A DNA stretch of 13,868 bases from Candidatus Bathycorpusculum fermentans (GTDB lineage: Archaea > Thermoproteota > Bathyarchaeia > Bathyarchaeales > Bathycorpusculaceae). The notes beneath the pieces are model-generated. The model did not search any database, had not been told where the DNA came from, and worked only from the letters and a program-made list of their open reading frames with translations. The DNA is taken from the NCBI GenBank assembly GCA_009787175.1, contig WRGM01000138.1:1-13868 (forward strand). Direction: 5' to 3'. Each line of letters opens with the position of its first letter. Positions within the stretch are counted from its first letter, which is position 1. Positions 1 through 5,991 of this stretch are shown piece after piece. Made by a program: the position numbers and the translations under genes.

Positions 1-68
1 CGGCATTAGCTACCATTACTCTTAGCGATATTAAAAACTGGTTCAAACACGATGGCTATCACTATTAA
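1..68 (+). CDS. Transposase, C-terminal tail (5'-truncated by window edge)
   Basis: The frame starting at base 3 is open from the window edge and ends with TAA at 66-68, giving 21 residues ending in NWFKHDGYHY. No catalytic residue is visible. The call rests on the terminal inverted repeat right after the stop codon, on the matching IS left end at the other edge of the window, and on a general likeness of the tail to IS630-family transposases. It could be the end of another IS-encoded protein. Confidence 0.5.
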   Translation, partial: ALATITLSDIKNWFKHDGYHY

Positions 69-69
69 T

Positions 70-88
70 GTAAAATCAAGTTGCTATA
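70..88 (-). repeat. IS terminal inverted repeat (right)
   Basis: Read on the minus strand this begins TATAGCAACTT, identical over 11 bases to the left repeat starting at 13738. Agreement continues with two mismatches over the next six bases. It sits 2 bp after the transposase stop codon. Confidence 0.65.
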
Positions 89-121
89 TAGCCTGTAAAA
101 AATTCATGTATGCTTGACCAT

Positions 122-130
122 AAAATATAT
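122..130 (+). promoter_or_regulatory. Putative TATA box for the HIT gene
   Basis: The AAAATATAT stretch lies about 44-52 bp upstream of the TTG start at 174. A start of transcription near 150 would give a leader of about 22 nt containing the Shine-Dalgarno GGTGA at 163-167. It is close to the IS end (70-90), so the insertion sits just upstream of this promoter. Confidence 0.4.
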
Positions 131-173
131 TGTTATGTTTGCATATTAACCTACAAATGTTTGGTGATATAGC

Positions 174-599
174 TTGAAATTTGATGATAACTGTATTTTC
201 TGTAAAATAGTTCAAAAACAAGCTCCTTCAAGTATGCTATATGAGGACGATTCCGTAATGGCTTTTCTTGATATCAAACCGGTAAATGAAGGTCACACAT
301 TAGTTATCTCTAAAGCACACTATGAGGGCATATTTGACATACCCGGCGAATTACTTGGAAAAATTCACCAAGTTACCAAAACAGTTGCTACCGCTGCCAA
401 AGAAGCCGTACACGCTGACGGAGTAAGCATAGTTCAACAAAACGGAAAAGCAGCAAACCAAGAAGTATTCCACATACACGTCCACATAATCCCCAAATTC
501 ACTGGACAAAAAACAAACCCATTTAACAAAGATGAACTAAAAATTGTCGACCACAAACAATTAGACATAACAGCCGCCAAAATAAAAAAGAGCCTCTAA
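174..599 (+). CDS. HIT-family nucleotide hydrolase/transferase
   Basis: The 141-residue product is a typical histidine-triad protein. These are soluble enzymes that hydrolyse adenylated or related nucleotide conjugates; the substrate here is unknown. The signature HIHVHIIP gives the triad at H100, H102 and H104, with H104 expected to be near or at the catalytic position. The N-terminal CIFC (C7, C10) with H49 resembles the zinc site of many HIT proteins, and FLDIKPVNEGHTLVISKAH is the usual first half of the fold. The length is normal. The start codon is TTG, supported by Shine-Dalgarno GGTGA at 163-167 with 6-nt spacing; no in-frame ATG lies nearby. The gene stands alone, downstream of the IS end and convergent with the beta-helix gene. 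Confidence 0.92.
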   Translation: MKFDDNCIFCKIVQKQAPSSMLYEDDSVMAFLDIKPVNEGHTLVISKAHYEGIFDIPGELLGKIHQVTKTVATAAKEAVHADGVSIVQQNGKAANQEVFHIHVHIIPKFTGQKTNPFNKDELKIVDHKQLDITAAKIKKSL

Positions 600-709
600 T
601 TTGAATTTTCACTCAAAAATAAAAACAGCATCATTGAAATTCTAAAACTGCTTCACACACATCGATTACCACGGTTAACGTAAAAACAATTCACCATTAA
701 ACCCTAAAT

Positions 710-1945
710 CTATCTGTTGCCAGGCATATACCATTTTGCCTCTACCTGCGCTATTTTCCTTTCAAAATAAACAAATAGAACACTAGCAACAACTACAACA
801 GATATAACCACAACAATCAACACGTCCCTTAAACTATAACCGCCAACAGATGATTTACCATCAATATCATTAGAATGATAAACATCATTCCCATTCGTAG
901 CCGTGTTACCCGAAACTATGCCATCTATATTATTGAAAACACCATTTCCAACATACACTCCACCGCCATCTTTTGTAGCTATGTTACCTGAAATCACACC
1001 ACCCCCCATATTGAAATCGCCATCAGTACACACGCCACCACCAATAGGCGCTGTATTATTAGAAACCATACCACCAGACAAGTTAAAATTACTAAAAGCA
1101 TAATAACTGTACACCCCACCACCCTTATCATCTGCAACATTATCCGAAATCACGCCTCCGCTCATATCAAAACTATTCCACACATTAAATACCCCACCAC
1201 CCTGCATAGCCCTATTACCCGAAATAACGCCGTCATATAACTTAACTATGCCATTATAATTATCCACACCACCCCCACTGAAATAAGCAGTATTATTAAA
1301 AATTTTGCCACCCGACATACTAAATACATAACCAGTATTGAACACGCCACCACCCGCCCTAGCTGTATTGTTAAAAATTTCACCACCAGACATACTAAAA
1401 CTACCACAGTTAAACACGCCACCACCAACACCAGTGTCTGAACCTTTAGCCATATCGAGAACAGCTCTATTGTTAGAAACCGCGCCGCCAGATAGGTAAA
1501 GTACACCACCAAAATTGACAAACACGCCGTTACCATGATCCTCACTCATATGGGTTACGATAATACCCTCAAGCCGTAATACACCACCCTTATCAATAGT
1601 AATAGTGCTCGCTTCATCTGCGCCAATTAACTTGTAAAAATCATCTCTATTACTCGTTAATGTGATATCTTTATTATATGGAATTATAAGCGAATCTGTT
1701 AATTTAATATCACAATCAAAAGCAATAACTAACGGTTTTTGAGCATTATTTATAGCATTTTGAAGCTCGTTCTCATCGCTAACTATTTTATCAGATGTAC
1801 CCAATGCAAATGGAGCTACATCAATAAATACCGTGACAAAACTGAAAGAAGCCAAGGATATCATAAACAGTAAAGAAACAAAAACCAAAAACTTTCGACC
1901 ATAAATACACTGCAAACCTTTTTCGAATTTAACATTCATAGCCAT
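710..1945 (-). CDS. Membrane-anchored beta-helix repeat surface protein (adhesin-like)
   Basis: The 411-residue product has a positively charged N-terminus and a hydrophobic segment at about 18-40 (signal peptide or anchor). A leader region follows (50-145), then about eight imperfect repeats of 24-28 residues from about 148 to 357. Each repeat follows the theme MSGGxISxNTAxxGGGVxN. A second transmembrane segment at about 374-394 is followed by a short charged tail. Gly/Asn/Ser-rich repeats of this kind form right-handed parallel beta-helices (pectin-lyase or polymorphic-outer-membrane-protein type) and occur in archaeal adhesin-like proteins. No catalytic residues can be assigned. I expect it to face outward, possibly in cell or surface attachment; this is inference. 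Start ATG at 1945 or the ATG two codons later (M3); no strong Shine-Dalgarno. It is divergent from another surface protein at 2058. Confidence 0.8.
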   Translation of the reverse strand: MAMNVKFEKGLQCIYGRKFLVFVSLLFMISLASFSFVTVFIDVAPFALGTSDKIVSDENELQNAINNAQKPLVIAFDCDIKLTDSLIIPYNKDITLTSNRDDFYKLIGADEASTITIDKGGVLRLEGIIVTHMSEDHGNGVFVNFGGVLYLSGGAVSNNRAVLDMAKGSDTGVGGGVFNCGSFSMSGGEIFNNTARAGGGVFNTGYVFSMSGGKIFNNTAYFSGGGVDNYNGIVKLYDGVISGNRAMQGGGVFNVWNSFDMSGGVISDNVADDKGGGVYSYYAFSNFNLSGGMVSNNTAPIGGGVCTDGDFNMGGGVISGNIATKDGGGVYVGNGVFNNIDGIVSGNTATNGNDVYHSNDIDGKSSVGGYSLRDVLIVVVISVVVVASVLFVYFERKIAQVEAKWYMPGNR

Positions 1946-2057
1946 AACCCTATTTTGAGTTCGGATTAGTATCTCACTAGATATACTAACAATGTTCCTT
2001 AATTAACATTCTCTGAAAACCTTTTAAACCTGTTTAGTCTAATTATTGCTGGTAAAC
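1946..2057. promoter_or_regulatory. Divergent promoter region between two surface-protein genes
   Basis: These 112 bp separate the beta-helix gene (minus) from the exported protein (plus). For the plus gene, CTTTTAAA at about 2020-2027 preceded by GAAAAC looks like a TATA box with a BRE and lies about 31 bp before ATG 2058, implying a very short leader. For the minus gene an AT-rich TATATC-like stretch lies near 1979-1986. Sharing this region would allow the two surface proteins to be controlled together. Confidence 0.35.
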
Positions 2058-2774
2058 ATGAAACAAATAACAGTTTTGGCTCTAATTAGTCTAATGGTCT
2101 TGTTTCTTTCGTTTTTTATACCTTCCTCTGTTGCTCTTATAGGAAAGGATGTGGGTGTTAAAGAGGGGGATTGGATGGAATATGATGTTAGTGCCGATGG
2201 TACCGGCAGTTTGCCGCCGTCTCATGATGTCCGATGGATGCGAATGGAGGTTTTAACTGTTGATGAAGTAGCGTTTTCTGTGAATTTTACTGTTAGATAC
2301 ACTAATGGTACATGGGGTAGTGCCATTTGGAAATTTAACTTTGTAGAAGGAAACACTGAAGGATGGACCATCATTCCAGCTAATCTTGGCGCAGGAGATA
2401 CATTCTTTGACTCCTACATATCTGACGAGATAGTTATCCAGTATGAAGAGCAAAGAACAGTGTTAGGTGCACCTCGAACAGTAACAGGTGGCAGTGATGA
2501 GTTAAGAGAAGTTAAAGAATGGGACAAAGACACTGGTTTCTTCATCCGTTCTGTTGAGGTTTACAGGAATAATACAAATTCAGAGGGCTATTATATTGGA
2601 GACTTGAGTGTCACAATACAAGCTGTTGCCACCAACATATGGAATAGACAGATTCTTGGTTTGGATCAAACTGTTTTTGCTTTAATCGCTTCAGGTTTAG
2701 TAATTATAGTAGTAATATCTGTTTCAGCCTTAATTATTTGGCAACGAAAAAAATCAACAAAACTTTGTGCTTAG
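2058..2774 (+). CDS. Exported single-pass membrane protein of unknown function
   Basis: I do not recognise a named family. Starting at ATG 2058 the product has 238 residues: a signal-like hydrophobic segment (about 4-26), an extracellular domain beginning with the motif GVKEGDWMEYDV, a C-terminal transmembrane helix (about 206-227) and a Lys/Arg tail. This is the topology of an anchored surface protein with a short cytoplasmic end. Possible N-glycosylation sequons (NFT, NGT) lie in the first third of the outer domain. A start at TTG 2046 would add four residues, but ATG 2058 is better placed relative to the TATA-like box at about 2020. Its divergent neighbour is also a surface protein, so this may be a small cell-envelope locus. 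Substrate or partner is unknown. Confidence 0.75.
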   Translation: MKQITVLALISLMVLFLSFFIPSSVALIGKDVGVKEGDWMEYDVSADGTGSLPPSHDVRWMRMEVLTVDEVAFSVNFTVRYTNGTWGSAIWKFNFVEGNTEGWTIIPANLGAGDTFFDSYISDEIVIQYEEQRTVLGAPRTVTGGSDELREVKEWDKDTGFFIRSVEVYRNNTNSEGYYIGDLSVTIQAVATNIWNRQILGLDQTVFALIASGLVIIVVISVSALIIWQRKKSTKLCA

Positions 2775-2959
2775 CATCGTTAGCAAAAAGAGCAAATTCT
2801 GCTTATTATAATTATGGGCTGTTCTCAAGTTTTTGTTGGTGTAGCATATTTTAATGAGTGCAATATTCCTGTTATGTGTAGCGATTTCTTTTTTGAAGTG
2901 AAAAAAAAGTTTTTGATGCGATGTGTTTATTGCTAGCCGTTAATAAAATATTTTGGGCT

Positions 2960-3280
2960 GGCGAGTTGGCGTGTGACTGTCGGGTCCAAATGTTGGATCT
3001 GAGGAAACTCCGCCCTACACGTAGAATTGCAACACCTTTGGTGTAAAGTGAGAACTTTGGCGACGGAGCAGAAACGACACGTCCAAGCTGCGCTTTAACA
3101 GATGAGGCATCTTAAAATGTTGATCAGTTGCTTGGAAGCGATGAAACGGCCGACCTGCAAGTGGAAAGGGCAAACAGACGCTGATGACCCTCTACAGGAA
3201 GCGCGGGTAGCCCGATTAGCCAAATGTCACAGGTTAAACAAAAGGCGGGTTATGTCCAACACACCAGACCCAACTGGTAC
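2960..3280 (+). ncRNA. rnpB: RNase P RNA (archaeal type)
   Basis: This is the catalytic RNA of the enzyme that removes 5' leaders from tRNA precursors. The conserved GAGGAAACTCC lies at 3001-3011; its CCGCC (3010-3014) pairs with GGCGG (3244-3248) of the conserved 3' element GGCGGGTTATGTCC, forming the P4 core helix. The ends pair as P1 (AGTTGG 2964-2969 with CCAACT 3270-3275) and P2 (GTGTG 2971-2975 with CACAC 3260-3264). An 8-bp P3 hairpin spans 2982-3000. Other conserved stretches are GCAGAAAC (3068-3075) and AAGCGATGAAACGG (3136-3149). A 5-bp hairpin (ACACC/GGTGT) lies at 3032-3044. Exact ends are estimated from the P1 pairing. No protein is encoded here, although an open frame crosses the RNA. 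Confidence 0.93.
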
Positions 3281-3284
3281 AAAT

Positions 3285-3317
3285 TATTTTTTATTAGCTG
3301 TATCTCCTATTTTTTGA
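3285..3317 (+). terminator. T-rich terminator after RNase P RNA
   Basis: Two T-runs (TATTTTTTATTA near 3286-3297 and TATTTTTTG near 3309-3317) follow the RNA's 3' end by a few bases, the usual archaeal termination signal. Confidence 0.5.
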
Positions 3318-3338
3318 GTATGTATGTTTAGTGAAAAA

Positions 3339-3355
3339 GTTATATAGTGTATAAC
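3339..3355 (+). promoter_or_regulatory. TATA box inside a 17-bp dyad upstream of dapB
   Basis: GTTATA (3339-3344) and TATAAC (3350-3355) are perfect inverted arms around a 5-bp centre. TTATATAG (3340-3347) within it is a good archaeal TATA box, preceded by a GAAAAAG BRE-like stretch and about 26 bp upstream of 3370. A regulator binding the dyad would compete with TBP, so this is a candidate repressor site. The same TTATATAG core is found in the glnA promoter. Confidence 0.45.
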
Positions 3356-3369
3356 TGTAAAATATAAGG

Positions 3370-4134
3370 ATGTTAAAGATGAGAGTTGGTCTTTTTGGTT
3401 TTGGTAAAACAGGTAAGGCTGTTGCAACGGTGTTGTTGCAGAGTGAGGAAACTGATCTTTGTTGGGTTTTAAGAAAGTCTACAAATCTTCAGCACCGTTC
3501 TGTTCCCGAGTTTCTTGGGCTTATAGATGATACGCAGGGTGTTATTTATGCTAAAGATGAGTGTAGTTATTTTGAGCTTTTTGAGAAACATCCTGTGGAT
3601 GCTATAATAGATTTTTCTTCTGCAGAGGCTGTTTTAGAATATGGATCGGATGCTGCTGAGCGGGGGATAATTATTGTTACTGCTATATCTTCTTACCCTG
3701 ATTCTACAATCGCTTTTTTGAAAAAGTTATCTGAGAAAACAAGGGTTCTTTGGTCTCCTAATATTACTATAGGTATCAATTTTTTGATGATAGCTGCTCA
3801 AGTTCTTAAATCTATTGCGCCCTATACGGATATAGAGTTAATTGAGGAGCATTTTAAAAATAAACAAGAAATTTCTGGCACAGCTATAAAAATTTCTCAA
3901 TTCCTCTCGCTGTCCCATAACGATATTAAATCTGTCAGAGCCGGAGGTATCGTTGGTAGACATGAAATAATATTTGGTTTTCCATATCAAACCGTGCGGT
4001 TGACTCATGAGTCAATATCTAGGGAAGCCTTCGGTACTGGCGCGTTATTTGCCGCTAAGAGCCTTATCAATAGAGCCAATGGTTTCTATAGTATGGAAGA
4101 TATGCTAAAATCATACTTTAAATTAGTAGAATAA
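3370..4134 (+). CDS. dapB: DapB-family (dihydrodipicolinate reductase-like) oxidoreductase
   Basis: The 254-residue product has the DapB layout: an N-terminal Rossmann dinucleotide-binding start (VGLFGFGKTGKAV), DFSSAEAV, SPNITIGINFL, the active-site segment EEHFKNKQEISGTA (about 159-172) and the C-terminal RAGGIVGRHEIIF...TGALFAAKSL. DapB enzymes reduce hydroxy-tetrahydrodipicolinate in the diaminopimelate/lysine route. The active-site His and Lys (HxxxK) and SGTA are kept. However, the second His is Phe, the PSGTA proline is missing with one residue fewer in the loop, and the GTTG motif reads TAIS, so the substrate may differ. No lysine-pathway gene is adjacent. ATG 3370 could be leaderless from the TATA box at 3340. 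ATG 3379 is an alternative, giving the classic MRVGLFGFG start with AGGA 9-12 bases upstream. The family is fairly sure; the reaction is not. Confidence 0.75.
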   Translation: MLKMRVGLFGFGKTGKAVATVLLQSEETDLCWVLRKSTNLQHRSVPEFLGLIDDTQGVIYAKDECSYFELFEKHPVDAIIDFSSAEAVLEYGSDAAERGIIIVTAISSYPDSTIAFLKKLSEKTRVLWSPNITIGINFLMIAAQVLKSIAPYTDIELIEEHFKNKQEISGTAIKISQFLSLSHNDIKSVRAGGIVGRHEIIFGFPYQTVRLTHESISREAFGTGALFAAKSLINRANGFYSMEDMLKSYFKLVE

Positions 4135-4156
4135 AAAAAGCCTATAAAAAGAAGGC
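4133..4156 (-). terminator. Hairpin/U-run terminator of the cdvB-like gene
   Basis: On the minus strand GCCT (4156-4153) and AGGC (4143-4140) can pair around a 9-nt loop, followed by seven Ts (4139-4133). It starts 16 bp after the cdvB stop codon, and the T-run overlaps the stop codon of the convergent dapB gene (4132-4134). Confidence 0.6.
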
Positions 4157-4171
4157 AAGCATGCCCAAGGG

Positions 4172-4834
4172 TTATGCTTCTAAAGTCCTTCGTATATTTT
4201 TTATGTTATTACTATTGTATATAGTAGCTGATGAAATTTCTGGCAGCTTGTCTTTTAGTTTATTCTCTGCAGCAATTTCTGCTTCTCCAAGAATTTTAAG
4301 TGCCTCCTCATTTGCCGCTTGAACACATACAGAGTTATCTATATACTGACTACTGGTTGTAGAACATATCTCTGAAAATATATCGCCAATATTTTCCAGC
4401 TCCTTACTTGCCTCAGGCATTATACTAAACATTTCTGAACCTATACCATTTAACACAGTCTTAGCTGGACTTAAAAGAGTTACTAAATCACCCATTTCAG
4501 AAACAGTATTTAACCGCATAGATACACTCTGCAAAGCTAAAGACGCATGAGAGAGCATCTTTTCTACCTTACGAATTTCCCCCAGCTCCGTAGCGTAAAT
4601 ATTTGCCCGCGTCTGCTCCCTCTTTTCCATAGCATGCACTACTTTTCTAAACATTTCAGTATCACGCATCTCAAACCGCTTAACAGCCGCCTCAAGAGTT
4701 CTTGCTTGTGCATCAAGACGTTGGGTAACACTTACAATCTGCTCCTTTACACTCTCCTGCGGCTTTGTTGCATTCAAAATTTTTGATACTACATTTTCTT
4801 TTTCATCTTTATTCAACTTGAAAGGATTACCCAA
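4172..4834 (-). CDS. CdvB/ESCRT-III family cell-division protein (CdvB1/2-like paralogue)
   Basis: The 220-residue product has the charged, helical Snf7/ESCRT-III core (about 26-160). Features include VTQRLDAQARTLEAAVKRFEMRDTE and the helix containing YATELGEIRKVEKML. The GDLVTLLSPAKTVL and IMPEASKELENIGDIFSEI segments are characteristic of archaeal CdvB proteins. A C-terminal helix at about 174-199 (NEEALKILGEAEIAAENKLK) matches the distal helix of this family. ESCRT-III proteins polymerise on membranes to constrict them during archaeal cytokinesis. The length and the lack of a C-terminal broken winged-helix domain (the CdvA-binding part of CdvB proper) point to a CdvB1/B2-type paralogue. 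No CdvA or CdvC/Vps4 is nearby. The start is TTG at 4834, backed by AGGTGA 7-8 nt upstream. Confidence 0.87.
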   Translation of the reverse strand: MGNPFKLNKDEKENVVSKILNATKPQESVKEQIVSVTQRLDAQARTLEAAVKRFEMRDTEMFRKVVHAMEKREQTRANIYATELGEIRKVEKMLSHASLALQSVSMRLNTVSEMGDLVTLLSPAKTVLNGIGSEMFSIMPEASKELENIGDIFSEICSTTSSQYIDNSVCVQAANEEALKILGEAEIAAENKLKDKLPEISSATIYNSNNIKNIRRTLEA

Positions 4835-4841
4835 TTTACAT

Positions 4842-4883
4842 TCACCTTACTTTTAGCTGATGAAGACAAGAAAAGATAAAAGC
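4842..4883 (-). promoter_or_regulatory. Promoter and Shine-Dalgarno of the cdvB-like gene
   Basis: On the minus strand CTTTTATC (about 4883-4876) is a TATA-like box, with transcription expected to begin near 4853. Then comes AAGGTGA (4848-4842), an almost complete match to the anti-Shine-Dalgarno, 7 nt before TTG 4834. This strong ribosome-binding site is what decides the TTG start. Confidence 0.5.
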
Positions 4884-5191
4884 CTGTTCACCAAGTTACG
4901 CTAAAAATTATTACCAACATTTTAACCGTTTTTAATTTAACATTTAAATTTTTACACTAAACAACTAGTTAACACTAACCCTAAAACAGAAAAATGTAAG
5001 AAAAAATAGCCAAAAATAAATCTTGCCAGCTTAAATACTGCCCAAAATTACTGCAAAAAACAACATAACAACTCATAGACTAGCACAAAAACCATGATGA
5101 CTAGTATTAATAAAAACCACAAACAGTGCTCAATTGTAATACCAGATAATCTGTATTGTCAAATAAGGCGCTATCTACATACTTGTTTTAT
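4884..5191. other. Gene-free AT-rich spacer with a small dyad
   Basis: No convincing gene or RNA is visible between the cdvB promoter and the 108-residue gene. The plus strand is very rich in A and C (5041-5100 counts as A31 C15 T9 G5). One imperfect dyad at 5138-5157 has arms AATAC/GTATT and AGAT/ATCT around a single base, with one unpaired C. It lies about 35 bp past the 3' end of the 5192 gene and could act in its termination or as a protein site. Confidence 0.3.
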
Positions 5192-5518
5192 CTACTTCTC
5201 TTTTAATGCTGTTTGATATTTTTGTTGTCTTGACTCCTTATTCCAAAATTCTGGGTCATCAACATCAATAATTTGAACCTGAACAACATTTTTTGGGTTT
5301 GTTAAAACTTGCCTAAATTTCGTTGCCGTTTGAGGATCATTTAATAGCTTCATACGGGATGCTTCTAGAGCTTCAGCAATCTGTTCAGCTCGTTTATTAG
5401 CATAAGTACGATATTTAACACTTTTACATTCACAAATTGCCTTATCAAAATCTGCTTTACTACACTGAATAAGCTTATCCCCCTCTCTAATAAACCAATA
5501 TGGCAAATTCTTAGACAT
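5192..5518 (-). CDS. Hypothetical 108-residue soluble protein
   Basis: I do not recognise this protein. It has an aromatic N-terminus (LPYWFIREGDKL), three cysteines (C20, C29, C31), a likely helix around 38-60 (YANKRAEQIAEALEASRMKLL), a segment DPQTATKFRQVL, and a charged Gln/Lys-rich tail. There is no signal peptide or membrane segment, so it is probably cytoplasmic. ATG 5518 has no clear Shine-Dalgarno; a TTTTTTAAC stretch near 5541-5550 lies at the distance expected for the TATA box of a leaderless or near-leaderless transcript. The reading frame, with clean upstream and downstream spacers, looks real, but similarity evidence is lacking. It shares the strand with cdvB downstream and afpA upstream, each more than 350 bp away. 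Confidence 0.6.
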   Translation of the reverse strand: MSKNLPYWFIREGDKLIQCSKADFDKAICECKSVKYRTYANKRAEQIAEALEASRMKLLNDPQTATKFRQVLTNPKNVVQVQIIDVDDPEFWNKESRQQKYQTALKEK

Positions 5519-5787
5519 ACACTTACACTTACTATACTGTTAAAAAATTTTGTTAATTAACATTTTCATCCCTACACAATAAAACATATCCACTATGCAA
5601 TGCTCCTCAAATAAACATTAATAATTATACCTCAAAAACTATTACACTACAAATAAACATTATAAAAAATTTAAGTCAAATATTCAACTATAATTAAAAA
5701 CAACATTATATTGCCATACATCTTTCAATGAACTATATGTACACTTAAGATAGATTCATTTTTATAACACAATAACGTAAACAATTT

Positions 5788-5859
5788 TGTGGGAGGGTAC
5801 ATACACCCCTAAATAATATATACACACCATCCATTCATATCAACCCTCACCCTCCCACA
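5788..5859. repeat. 11-bp perfect inverted repeat with 50-nt loop
   Basis: TGTGGGAGGGT (5788-5798) is exactly complementary to ACCCTCCCACA (5849-5859). The arms are GC-rich in an otherwise AT-rich spacer, and the 50-nt interior lacks a coding frame. The right arm overlaps a direct repeat (ACCCTC twice, 5843-5854). On RNA this would give a stable stem on either strand. Confidence 0.55.
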
Positions 5860-5966
5860 CTCTCCTCGTAATCTAAGAAATATTAATAATGCTCCAACTG
5901 TTGCTACTTTAACAAACTTTGACTATAGCAAAATTTAATGATGATAAACAAACTCAACGACTACTT

Positions 5967-5990
5967 TCAAAAAAAAGAAAAAGAAAAATT
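5967..5990 (-). terminator. T-rich terminator of afpA
   Basis: The minus strand directly after the afpA stop codon runs through several T-tracts interrupted by single Cs, ending with eight Ts. This is a strong archaeal-type termination signal without a hairpin. Confidence 0.55.
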
Positions 5991-5991
5991 A

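Larger units (their letters stand above)
1..90 (+). mobile_element. Right end of an insertion sequence (truncated by window edge)
   Basis: The first 68 bases encode the last 21 residues of a protein whose tail (DIKNWFKHDGYHY) resembles the C-termini of IS630-like transposases. Two bases after its stop codon lies a sequence (70-88) that is the inverted complement of the sequence starting at 13738, where another transposase-like gene begins. A coding tail followed at once by a terminal inverted repeat is the normal layout of an IS right end. TA dinucleotides at the outer boundary would fit an IS630/Tc1-mariner element, which targets TA. The family assignment is tentative because only the ends are visible. 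Confidence 0.6.
5519..5991. other. Long gene-free spacer upstream of the 108-residue gene
   Basis: This 473-bp stretch has no convincing coding frame. It holds a palindrome GTTAATTAAC (5552-5561) near the promoter of the 5192-5518 gene, a GC-richer island with an 11-bp inverted repeat (5788-5859, listed separately), the octamer TATAGCAA (5924-5931) and the T-rich terminator of afpA at its right edge. The plus strand is A/C-rich except within the island's first arm. A small RNA in the island is possible but not shown. Confidence 0.35.

Noticed and set aside
870..1500. Repetitive stretch that could be mistaken for a CRISPR or satellite array
   Set aside because: The repeat unit is imperfect, in frame at about 72-84 bp, and fully explained by the protein repeats.
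1246..1545. 99-codon minus-strand frame inside the beta-helix gene
   Set aside because: It is an alternative frame of the repeat region; hydrophobic content comes from frame-shifted Gly-Gly-Val codons.
2046..2057. TTG start of the exported protein
   Set aside because: No Shine-Dalgarno precedes it and it would be too close to the TATA-like box at about 2020; ATG 2058 fits better.
3102..3317. 71-codon open frame on the plus strand
   Set aside because: It lies within the RNase P RNA, whose conserved helices and motifs explain the sequence; the peptide has no protein-like character.
5820..5840. Nine-residue minus-strand leader peptide (MNGWCVYII) within the 5788-5859 inverted repeat
   Set aside because: It has a purine-rich stretch upstream but is far from any gene it could control, and short frames like this are common by chance.
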